39,504 bases of DNA, taken from contig DAHXNO010000059.1 in assembly GCA_027365345.1 (NCBI GenBank), positions 1 through 39,504 on the forward strand. Reading direction: 5' to 3'. Positions 14,271 to 22,486 of the stretch are shown piece after piece (the stretch's first letter is position 1; every line of letters begins with the position of its first letter). The stretch is from Granulicella sp. Its GTDB lineage: Bacteria > Acidobacteriota > Terriglobia > Terriglobales > Acidobacteriaceae. Under the pieces are notes generated by a model. The model searched no databases, was not told where the DNA came from, and saw only the letters and a program-made list of their open reading frames with translations. The translations under genes were made by a program, and so were the position numbers.

Positions 14271-16718
14271 ATGACGAACTTGTGGAAGGACCTTCGCTAT
14301 GCAGTGCGCCGGTTGCGCAAATCACCCGGCTTTGCCGTCACTGCCGTCCTGACCCTGGCCCTCGGCATCGGCGCAGCAGCCGCAATGTTCAGTGTCTTCG
14401 ATGTCGTCATGTTGCAACCGTTGCCCTATAAAAACGTAGATCGTATCGTCAGCGTGTCTACCACGGCCGCTGCGAACTACTCTCAGCCCGAATCCTGGCC
14501 GGAATATCAGGATATGCGACGGCTGAACAGCACCTTCAGCGTCCTCGCAGGGGAGACCTACCAGGGCGGCGGCGTCACGCTCACCCAGGGTAGCCAGGCT
14601 ACTTTTCTGCACAGGGTGCAGGGTACGGATAACTTCTTCGACCTGTATGGCGTAAAGCCTCTGTTGGGCCGCACCTACCTGCCTGGTGAAGACCGGAACG
14701 GTCGGAACGATGTCGCTGTCCTCAGCTACTCTGTCTGGCAGCAATACTTTGGCGGCAACAGAAGCATTGTCGGCCAGACCATCCATCTGGATGGCTCGCC
14801 CTATACCGTGATTGGCGTGATGCCGCCAGGCTTTCGCGTCGCATTCGACACGCCCAATGTGATCTACACGCCACTGCATATGTCGCCGGACCAGATTCGA
14901 TCGCGTGGCAGCCACTGGATGCCTGTCTTTGGACGCATGAAGCCGGGCGTCAGCTATGCGCAGGCACAGGCAGACATGAACCACGTGCTGAATGAGATGG
15001 GCAAACAGTTTCCCGACGAGGACAAGGGAAAAACAGCGAAGGTCTTCCCGATCATCGATTTCCTGCACCAGGATCGTAACGGCAACAATGATCGGCCTGT
15101 CGTCTGGCTGCTGCTGACGGCTGTCTTCGCTGTCCTGCTGATTGCCTGCACCAACGTTGCAGGGCTGCTTCTGGCGCGCGGACTGCTCCACGAACGCGAA
15201 ATGGCCGTCCGCACGGCCCTCGGAGCGGGACGCATGCGTCTTGCCACTCAGACGCTCACGGAGAGCATCCTGCTGGGCCTCGGCGGCGGTATTGCGGGCA
15301 TCATCTTGGCAATGCTCCTGCTGGCGGCAGTGAAGCAATTTCTAGAGAAGGCCTTCACACTCGGCGGCGATGCGCGTCTTAATGTTCCAGTCCTGATCGC
15401 GACCCTTATCTTGTCACTGCTGGCAAGCGTCACAGCGGGACTCATTCCAGCATGGCGTGCTGCGCGCATGGATCCGAACCATGCGCTGAAGGCGGGCGGC
15501 AATGCAGGCACCACGCGACATCAGCATCGCCTGCGCGCCGGCTTTGTGGTGGTACAGGTGGCCTTGTCGTTGATGCTACTGGTCTGCTCTGGGCTGCTGT
15601 TGCTGGGCCTGCGCGGCCTGTTACGAACCGACCTTGGTTTCAACCCGAAAAATCTGCTGACACTGGAAGTAGATATTCCATCGGGAGATTACAAAAACAG
15701 GGATTTTGGGCAGGCGCTGATACAGCCGCTGGAAGCGCGCGTGCAAGCCATTCCGGGCGTGACGGCCGTCGGCAGCAATGACCTGATGCCGATCGCGCAA
15801 TGGGGATCGAATAGCGATCTTGCGCTGGTGGGTAAGCCCGTCGATTCAATCGACAAGCAACGGCTTACGGAGATCCGCTTTGTGACTCCCGGCTACTTTG
15901 CCGCCATGCAGCTACCCCTCCTGAAAGGCCGTGAATTCACTGCGCAAAACACAACAAATTCGCAGCCGGTGGCGATCGTCAACAATGCATGGGTAAAGGA
16001 GTTTTTGGATAAAGAAGAAGACCCGCTGGCGCAGGCCTTTGCGGGAGACTCCCCCAGCGACCCGCAAATCGCTATCGTGGGCGTAGCGCGCAGTGGAAGG
16101 CAGGACATCGCGCAACCACCGATGCCTGAAGCCGACTTTCCGCTGACACAGATGCCTCAGTCCTGGCAGGCCTTTGTACCTGGCTTCTATCTTTTCATCC
16201 GTACCAGCGTACCCCCTGCCGGTATTACCGCGCAGCTACGGAGAGCGCTGCATGACGTCGCCCCGACCGTTGCCTTCCGCACACCGGAGACGATGGAGAG
16301 CGTGTTGGACGATGCGCTGGTCACCAATCGCATGTTGAGCTGGCTCTTTGGCCTCTTCGCCTCAATTGCCTTGCTGCTCACTGCCATCGGCATCTATGGT
16401 CTGCTGAGTCAGGAGGTTGCCGGCCGCACCCGCGACATCGGCATCCGTATGGCCCTCGGAGCTACGCGAGCGGGTGTTGTGCGCCTTGTGCTCCTCCGCA
16501 CGGCCCTCCTTCTGGGCGTGGGAACTGCGATAGGTCTGGCCGGCATATTGTTGGCGCGGCAACTGTTGACTGCCGTGTTGACCATCCAATTGGCACGGGA
16601 TGGCTGGGCGATCACGGCCACGGTACTGACGCTGACATTCGTCGGACTGATTGCCTCGCTGGCTCCCACGCGTCGCGCCGCCAGCGTCGATCCCATACAA
16701 GCGCTGCGCAGCGAGTAA
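14271..16718 (+). CDS. ADOP/MacB-like ABC transporter permease 1
   Basis: An 815-residue permease of the acidobacterial duplicated orphan permease type. It begins MTNLWKDLRYAVRRLRKSPG followed by a first transmembrane helix with TLALGIGAAAAMFSV, then a large periplasmic MacB-PCD domain (about 50-275), three transmembrane segments of an FtsX domain (about 280-430), a second periplasmic domain (about 460-680) and a final FtsX-type block (about 690-815) containing GLLSQEVAGRTRDIGIRMALG. Such proteins move substrates from the periplasm to a TolC channel or remodel lipoproteins. The gene has a strong GAGGAGG site and shares its leader and first 35 codons almost base for base with the two permease genes that follow. 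Confidence 0.9.
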   Translation: MTNLWKDLRYAVRRLRKSPGFAVTAVLTLALGIGAAAAMFSVFDVVMLQPLPYKNVDRIVSVSTTAAANYSQPESWPEYQDMRRLNSTFSVLAGETYQGGGVTLTQGSQATFLHRVQGTDNFFDLYGVKPLLGRTYLPGEDRNGRNDVAVLSYSVWQQYFGGNRSIVGQTIHLDGSPYTVIGVMPPGFRVAFDTPNVIYTPLHMSPDQIRSRGSHWMPVFGRMKPGVSYAQAQADMNHVLNEMGKQFPDEDKGKTAKVFPIIDFLHQDRNGNNDRPVVWLLLTAVFAVLLIACTNVAGLLLARGLLHEREMAVRTALGAGRMRLATQTLTESILLGLGGGIAGIILAMLLLAAVKQFLEKAFTLGGDARLNVPVLIATLILSLLASVTAGLIPAWRAARMDPNHALKAGGNAGTTRHQHRLRAGFVVVQVALSLMLLVCSGLLLLGLRGLLRTDLGFNPKNLLTLEVDIPSGDYKNRDFGQALIQPLEARVQAIPGVTAVGSNDLMPIAQWGSNSDLALVGKPVDSIDKQRLTEIRFVTPGYFAAMQLPLLKGREFTAQNTTNSQPVAIVNNAWVKEFLDKEEDPLAQAFAGDSPSDPQIAIVGVARSGRQDIAQPPMPEADFPLTQMPQSWQAFVPGFYLFIRTSVPPAGITAQLRRALHDVAPTVAFRTPETMESVLDDALVTNRMLSWLFGLFASIALLLTAIGIYGLLSQEVAGRTRDIGIRMALGATRAGVVRLVLLRTALLLGVGTAIGLAGILLARQLLTAVLTIQLARDGWAITATVLTLTFVGLIASLAPTRRAASVDPIQALRSE

Positions 16719-16756
16719 TGGAATCCCAGGAATAGCGGAATGAGGAGGACGAACCG

Positions 16757-19237
16757 ATGACGAACCTATGGAAGGATCTTCGCTACGCACTGCGGCGGTT
16801 GCGCAAATCGCCCGGCTTTGCCATTACCTCCATCCTCACCCTGGCCCTCGGCATCGGTGCAAACACCGCGATTTTCAGTGTGGTAAATGCGCTGATGCTG
16901 CGTCCGCTGCCCTACCCGCAACCCATGGGGTTGGGAGCATTGACGACCCGCTCGACCGGCCCGGCTGGCGCAGAAGACGACAACCTCGTTAACGGCGATA
17001 CCTACCTGCTGGTGCGCGATCAAGTCCCGGCAGTGACGGCGGCCGCCTTTGGCATGGAAGACGGCGTCAATCTACAGGCAGGGACAAGCGTGCAGTATGT
17101 GCAGCAATTACGCGTGTCCTCGAAATACTTCGACGTGCTCGGCATTCCGCCGCAGATGGGCCGCAGCTTTACGCTCGATGAAGACCGCCCGAACGGCCCT
17201 GCCGTGGTCATCCTGAGCAACAATCTTTGGCGTACTAGCTTTCATTCCGATCCGCAAATTGTAGGACACGTGATTTTGCTGAAAGGTGCGCCGTTTACTG
17301 TCGTCGGCGTGCTGGCGCGCGGGGCGCAGTCTCCGCTCAATGAAGGAACCACGCAGCCTGCTGACGTGTGGACACCGCTCCGGCCTAGCCGCTCGGGCGA
17401 GGGTGAGGGAACAAATTACGGTGTGTTGCTGCGCCTGAAGCCGGGCAGCACATGGGAGCAGGCCAATGCGCAGCTAAGCCGGGTGATGCCGGAGTATCTG
17501 CGGCAAGAAATGGCCGGCAATCCCGGCAGTAAGGCCGTACTGGTGGGAATACCGCTCCAGCAGAGCGAAGCTGAATCGTTGCGTCCTGCGGTTTTTGGGC
17601 TGATGGTCGCGGTGGGATTCATTCTGTTGATTGCCTGCGCTAACTTAGCGGGGCTGGGGTTGGTCCGCGCGCAGCAGCACAGCGGCGAAATGGCCACGCG
17701 CATGGCGCTGGGGGCGGGACGCTTCGCGCTAGTGCGGCAGTTGTGGACGGAGAATATGGTGCTAGCGCTGCTCGGCGGCGTGGCGGGATTGGGTGTAGCC
17801 AAGTGCGGCCTGGTGATGTTGCAGCACCTGGTTCCAGAAGGCCTGTTGCCGAGCAATAACTTCGGGTTAGATGGCCGCGTGCTGCTGTTTACGTTTGTGG
17901 TTTCTTTGCTGACGAGTGTGCTGTTCGGGATGCTACCTGCGTTTGAACTACACCGTATTGACCTGCGCTCCATGATGGCTGCCGGGGCCAATCGTGCGAT
18001 GGCCGCCTCTGTGAATCGAAAGACCAGGGTGCTGTTGATCGCAGGGGAGATTGCGCTTACGGTCGTACTGGTTGCGGCATCGGTGTTGCTGATTCACTCC
18101 TTGATTTACCTAGAGACGCTGCCGCCGGGCTTCGACGCGACCAACGTGATGACGGGTAAGGTATCGCTCGATGATGCGCGCTATCACAATGCGGCGGCCT
18201 TTCAACATCTGCTGACCTCAAGCCTCGACGCGATGCGCCGCATTCCTGGCGTGGAAAACGCCGCGGTGGGATTGAGCCTGCCGTATGAACGCGGCTTGAA
18301 TGTGGGTGCGAAGGTGGCCGAAGGGAAAGATGCAGGAAAGATTTTCGGCACGAATGCGGTGTACATCACGCCGGGATATTTCGACGCACTACGCATGCAC
18401 CTGCTCGCGGGACGGCAGTTCGCTGATAACGATACGGCACAGAGTCAGCCGGTAGTCATCGTAAATGAAACGTTCGCGCGCAAGTATCTGGATCGGACCA
18501 ATCCAGTAGGCAGCATTGTGGAAGACTCGACGAGCGGAACCGAGCTGGGCTGGAGGCCAAGGAGAGTCGTTGGCGTGGTTGCGGATGTGGTGAAGACTCC
18601 GGGGCTGGATCAAGCCGCGCCGCTGACCAGTGAGCCGACGGTCTATGTTCCGGCTACTCAGGTTAAACAAGATTTGCTCAACATGGCGCATGTCTGGCTC
18701 CAGCCAAGCTGGATCGTACGCACGCATGGGTCGGTCGCGGGCATCACAGAGGCGATGCAAAAGGCGCTGGCGCAGGCCGATCCGGGGCTGCCGTTCTCCG
18801 GCTTTTACAGTATGACTGACCTGGAGCGGCACGCTCTGGGTATGCAACGCATGGAGGTGATGATGCTCGGCTTTCTAGCGGGGCTGGCGCTACTGCTCTC
18901 CACTATCGGTGTCTATGGACTGATCGCCAATCTGGTCGTCCAGCGCACACGCGAGATCGGCATTCGGCTGGCGTTGGGGTCTTCTATGCAGCAGGCGATG
19001 GTTGAGATTGGAAGTTCGGGCGTGTTCGCAACCGTACTTGGCTTGGCCGTGGGGCTGGGCGCTTCCGTAATGGCGCTGCGGGCGCTGAAGAGTTTCATCT
19101 ACGGCATCGGCACCTACGATCCGTTGACGCTGGTTGGGACATCGCTGGTATTGGCAATCGTGGCCATTGCGGCGATCTTCCTGCCTGCGCGATCCATCGC
19201 ACGCATCGACCCAGCGAAGATTCTGCACGAGGAGTAA
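16757..19237 (+). CDS. ADOP/MacB-like ABC transporter permease 2
   Basis: An 826-residue paralogue of the preceding gene, 38 bases downstream. It has the same N-terminus (MTNLWKDLRYALRRLRKSPG) and first helix (TLALGIGANTAIFSVVNAL), a divergent periplasmic domain (about 55-275), an FtsX block with LLIACANLAGLGLVRAQQHS, a second periplasmic domain (about 450-690, with PYERGLNVGAKVAEGKDAGK) and a C-terminal FtsX block with GLIANLVVQRTREIGIRLALG. Periplasmic domains differ strongly from permease 1, so the three permeases may recognise different partners or form a hetero-oligomer. The leader GAATGAGGAGGACG is shared with the neighbours. Confidence 0.9.
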   Translation: MTNLWKDLRYALRRLRKSPGFAITSILTLALGIGANTAIFSVVNALMLRPLPYPQPMGLGALTTRSTGPAGAEDDNLVNGDTYLLVRDQVPAVTAAAFGMEDGVNLQAGTSVQYVQQLRVSSKYFDVLGIPPQMGRSFTLDEDRPNGPAVVILSNNLWRTSFHSDPQIVGHVILLKGAPFTVVGVLARGAQSPLNEGTTQPADVWTPLRPSRSGEGEGTNYGVLLRLKPGSTWEQANAQLSRVMPEYLRQEMAGNPGSKAVLVGIPLQQSEAESLRPAVFGLMVAVGFILLIACANLAGLGLVRAQQHSGEMATRMALGAGRFALVRQLWTENMVLALLGGVAGLGVAKCGLVMLQHLVPEGLLPSNNFGLDGRVLLFTFVVSLLTSVLFGMLPAFELHRIDLRSMMAAGANRAMAASVNRKTRVLLIAGEIALTVVLVAASVLLIHSLIYLETLPPGFDATNVMTGKVSLDDARYHNAAAFQHLLTSSLDAMRRIPGVENAAVGLSLPYERGLNVGAKVAEGKDAGKIFGTNAVYITPGYFDALRMHLLAGRQFADNDTAQSQPVVIVNETFARKYLDRTNPVGSIVEDSTSGTELGWRPRRVVGVVADVVKTPGLDQAAPLTSEPTVYVPATQVKQDLLNMAHVWLQPSWIVRTHGSVAGITEAMQKALAQADPGLPFSGFYSMTDLERHALGMQRMEVMMLGFLAGLALLLSTIGVYGLIANLVVQRTREIGIRLALGSSMQQAMVEIGSSGVFATVLGLAVGLGASVMALRALKSFIYGIGTYDPLTLVGTSLVLAIVAIAAIFLPARSIARIDPAKILHEE

Positions 19238-19311
19238 TTGCGTCGATCCCACGCATGCGCTGCGCAGTAATTAATAGAACTTCCGCATCAGGAAATGAGG
19301 AGGACGACCCG

Positions 19312-21747
19312 ATGACGAACTTATGGAAGGATCTTCGCTACGCACTGCGCCGGTTGCGCAAATCGCCCGGCTTTGCCATTACCGCCATCCTCACCCTGGC
19401 CCTCGGCATTGGGGCCAATGTCGTCGTCTTCAGCATAATGAATGCGCTGCTGCTGCGCCCTATGAGCTACCCGGACGCAAAGCAGGTGTATACCCTACAG
19501 CACCCGCAACAGGATGGTATCGCGGCGCTCGCCAACTCTTACCCGGTCTATCAGGACCTGCGCGACCGCAATACCACCTTCTCGGCGCTGGCCATGTACC
19601 GCTTCGCGCACATCGGTCTGGAGACCAGGAATGGGCCGCAGCCGGTCTGGGGATACGAGGTAAGCGGGAACTATTTTGACATGCTGGGAGTGCAGCCATA
19701 TCTGGGGCGGCTTATCCATCCAGAGGATGACACCGCAGCCGGAGCCAGCGCTTATGTGGTGTTGAGCTACAGATGTTGGCGCGACCGGTTTGGCGGCGAC
19801 AAGACAGTCGTGGGCCGCATCATCCATCTGAACAAGGTCCCGTACACGGTGCTGGGCGTGGCGCCCAAGGGCTTTGTCGGCACGGAGCGGTTCTTTTGGC
19901 CGGAGGTCTTTGTTCCAGTGATGAACCAGGCGCAGATCGAAGGGTACGACTGGATCCACGATCGTAGCGAGCAAGATATCTTTGTCATCGGCCGGGTTAA
20001 GCCTGGAGTTACAGCGGCCGCGGCAACGGCCAACCTCAATGCGGTCGCGCACCAAATGGCCAAAGAACATCCGCAAACGGAAGACAAGCTGGCCTTTGCA
20101 CTGGCGCAACCGGGCTTTCTCGGGAACGTTCTGGGAGGCCCGGTGAAGGCATTCATGTTCGGGGTCGTGCTGCTGGCTGCTCTAGTGCTATTGGCTGTTT
20201 GCGCCAATCTGGGAGGTTTGTTTGCGGCGCGCACGACGGACCGCGCGCGGGAGATGGCCATTCGCATTGCGGTGGGTGCAGGGCGGCCGCGGCTCGTCCG
20301 CCAACTGCTGACGGAAGCGGTCGTACTTTCATCTCTGGGCGGGGTTGCCGGGTGCATGGTGGCATTTGGCCTGCTGCGGGCACTCAGTAATTGGCAACCT
20401 GCCACAGGTTTTCCCATCCAATTGGTCGTCGCCCCGGATAAGCTGGTCTATCTGTTCGCCTTCGTCGTCTCCCTTACTGCTGGAGTTTTGTTTGGCTCCG
20501 TGCCGCTGCGGCAAATCTGGAATACCGACCCGGTCCATGCCATCAAGAGCGGGGCAGGCCCCCTGACCCTGGGCCGCAAATGGTCCTTGCGCGACCTGCT
20601 GCTGTCCTTTCAAATCGCCATCTGCTGCCTGCTGGTGACCGCTTCGCTGGTCGCGGTGCGCGGACTGGGCCGCACCCTGCACACGAACCTCGGTTTTGAT
20701 CCAAAGGGAGTGACGACGGGGATGGTGGACCTGCAACTGGCGAACGACTCAGTCACCGCCGCCGAGCAATTTCAGAGGCGTCTGGCGGAGCAGGTCTCCC
20801 ATTTGCCGGGCGTGACCGCGGTAGGATACGCGAGTGCGCCTCCATTGAGCCTCTATTCTACGCACACCAGCGTCTACACAGAAGACACCGCGGATTTTAG
20901 CGTCAAGAACCAGAAATTCTCGACCCCTTTCTACAAGGTCTCCCCGGGCTATATGACGGCTGCGGGGACGCGCCTCATCGCAGGCCGGAATTTTGCCGAA
21001 CAAGATAACGCCAAGGCACCGAAGGTCGCCATCGTCAACCAGACCTTCGCGCGCAAGCTATTTGGCACAGACGACGCCGTAGGCAGGTACATGAAAATAT
21101 GGGGAGACAAAATTGAAATCGTCGGCGTGGTGGAAGATGGGAAGTACGAATCGGTCAGTGAGGACCCAACACCGGCGCTCTTTTTATCCATCATGCAATT
21201 CCGGAACGAGCAAATATTCCTGCTGGTGCGGTCGACGCGGAACACGGGCGACATGGCCGCAGCCATCCGTGACACAATCCGTCGCCTCGACCCCAACCAG
21301 CCGATCTCTAGCCTGGGCAGTTGGCAAGACGCGCTGGAGATCATGCTACTGCCCGCCCATGTGGCCACCATTGCCCTGGGAGTCTTCGGCGCTCTTGGCA
21401 TCTTGCTTGCATTGACGGGGATCTTTGGCCTTGCCTCGTACACGGTCAGCCGCCGCATGAAGGAGTTGGGCATTCGCGTGGCGCTGGGTGCATCGCGGGT
21501 ACAAGTGCTGGGGGGCGCTCTGCATCGGCCCATGGTCTTACTTGCATTTGGCTCCGTTGTGGGGCTGGTCCTCGGCGTGCTTGCCCGCAGCGTACTTGCC
21601 AGCGTTGTTTACGGGGCCAAAACAAACGACCCAGCCGTTTTGGTTGGTGTGGTCTTCACCATGACGCTGGTGGGCGCGCTGGCAACATGGGCCCCTGCAA
21701 GCCGCGTGCTCCACCTTGATCCCATGCGGCTCCTGCGCCAGGAGTAA
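19312..21747 (+). CDS. ADOP/MacB-like ABC transporter permease 3
   Basis: An 811-residue third paralogue. The start was set at ATG 19312 because it follows the same AATGAGGAGGACG leader and gives MTNLWKDLRYALRRLRKSPG, identical to permease 2; the frame is open 19 codons further upstream, but that part is not conserved. It has the first helix (LGIGANVVVFSIMNALLLRP), periplasmic domain, FtsX block (ARTTDRAREMAIRIAVGAGR), second periplasmic domain and terminal FtsX block (GLASYTVSRRMKELGIRVAL). It is the most diverged of the three in its C-terminal half. The next ATPase gene begins 28 bases after its stop. Confidence 0.9.
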   Translation: MTNLWKDLRYALRRLRKSPGFAITAILTLALGIGANVVVFSIMNALLLRPMSYPDAKQVYTLQHPQQDGIAALANSYPVYQDLRDRNTTFSALAMYRFAHIGLETRNGPQPVWGYEVSGNYFDMLGVQPYLGRLIHPEDDTAAGASAYVVLSYRCWRDRFGGDKTVVGRIIHLNKVPYTVLGVAPKGFVGTERFFWPEVFVPVMNQAQIEGYDWIHDRSEQDIFVIGRVKPGVTAAAATANLNAVAHQMAKEHPQTEDKLAFALAQPGFLGNVLGGPVKAFMFGVVLLAALVLLAVCANLGGLFAARTTDRAREMAIRIAVGAGRPRLVRQLLTEAVVLSSLGGVAGCMVAFGLLRALSNWQPATGFPIQLVVAPDKLVYLFAFVVSLTAGVLFGSVPLRQIWNTDPVHAIKSGAGPLTLGRKWSLRDLLLSFQIAICCLLVTASLVAVRGLGRTLHTNLGFDPKGVTTGMVDLQLANDSVTAAEQFQRRLAEQVSHLPGVTAVGYASAPPLSLYSTHTSVYTEDTADFSVKNQKFSTPFYKVSPGYMTAAGTRLIAGRNFAEQDNAKAPKVAIVNQTFARKLFGTDDAVGRYMKIWGDKIEIVGVVEDGKYESVSEDPTPALFLSIMQFRNEQIFLLVRSTRNTGDMAAAIRDTIRRLDPNQPISSLGSWQDALEIMLLPAHVATIALGVFGALGILLALTGIFGLASYTVSRRMKELGIRVALGASRVQVLGGALHRPMVLLAFGSVVGLVLGVLARSVLASVVYGAKTNDPAVLVGVVFTMTLVGALATWAPASRVLHLDPMRLLRQE

Positions 21748-21775
21748 AAGGGCTATCAATTCAAAGAGGAAACAA

Positions 21776-22486
21776 ATGATCGCGCTGAACAACGTCGAAC
21801 GTAGTTACAAATCCGGTGCCGGCCAGATCTGGGTCCTGCGGCGCATTCATCTGGACATCCAGCCAGGGGAGTTTGTCACCATCATGGGGCCGTCGGGCGC
21901 AGGAAAGTCCTCGCTGCTGAACATTCTGGCCATGCTCGACGACCACTGGCAGGGAGAGTTCTTCTTTCAGTGGCAGGCCGTGCACACGTTGCAGCGCAAG
22001 CAGCGCGCCGAACTGGCCCGGCGCAACATCGGCATGGTCTTCCAGAGCTACCACCTGTTGGACGACCTGACCGTCGCGGAGAACATTGACCTTCCGCTCA
22101 CGTACAAAAACATCCCTGCTCCAGAACGGCAGGCCATGGTCGCAGACATCCTGGATCGCTTCCGCATCGTGGCCAAAAAAGATCTGTTCCCCTCGCAACT
22201 TTCAGGCGGACAACAACAATTAGTGGGAATCGCCCGTGCGGTCATCCACAACCCAGCCCTGCTGCTGGCCGATGAGCCAACGGGAAACCTGCACTCCACG
22301 CAGGCCAGGGAAATCATGGAGTTGTTTCGCACCCTGAACCAGCAAGGGACCACCATCGTGCAGGTGACACACTCTGAAGCGAACGCCGCCTATGGCACGC
22401 GCATCGTGGAGCTGCGCGATGGCTGGATGACGATGGACACGAAACACCCAGAGCTGGCGGCCGCATCGCAGGGAGGGCGTTCCTGA
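21776..22486 (+). CDS. MacB/LolD-type ABC transporter ATPase (second), D-loop variant
   Basis: A 236-residue ATPase with Walker A GPSGAGKS (38-45), Q-loop Q90, signature LSGGQ (142-146), Walker B LLLADE (162-167) and switch histidine H199. The D-loop reads GNLHS, with H173 where nearly all ABC ATPases have aspartate; the first ATPase in this cluster has the normal GNLDS. ATG 21776 follows an AGAGGAAA site; an upstream in-frame extension overlaps the permease gene and lacks similarity. It is only moderately similar to the first ATPase, suggesting two separate transporters or an asymmetric heterodimer. Its stop overlaps the next start as TGATG, indicating translational coupling to the outer-membrane channel gene. 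Confidence 0.9.
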   Translation: MIALNNVERSYKSGAGQIWVLRRIHLDIQPGEFVTIMGPSGAGKSSLLNILAMLDDHWQGEFFFQWQAVHTLQRKQRAELARRNIGMVFQSYHLLDDLTVAENIDLPLTYKNIPAPERQAMVADILDRFRIVAKKDLFPSQLSGGQQQLVGIARAVIHNPALLLADEPTGNLHSTQAREIMELFRTLNQQGTTIVQVTHSEANAAYGTRIVELRDGWMTMDTKHPELAAASQGGRS

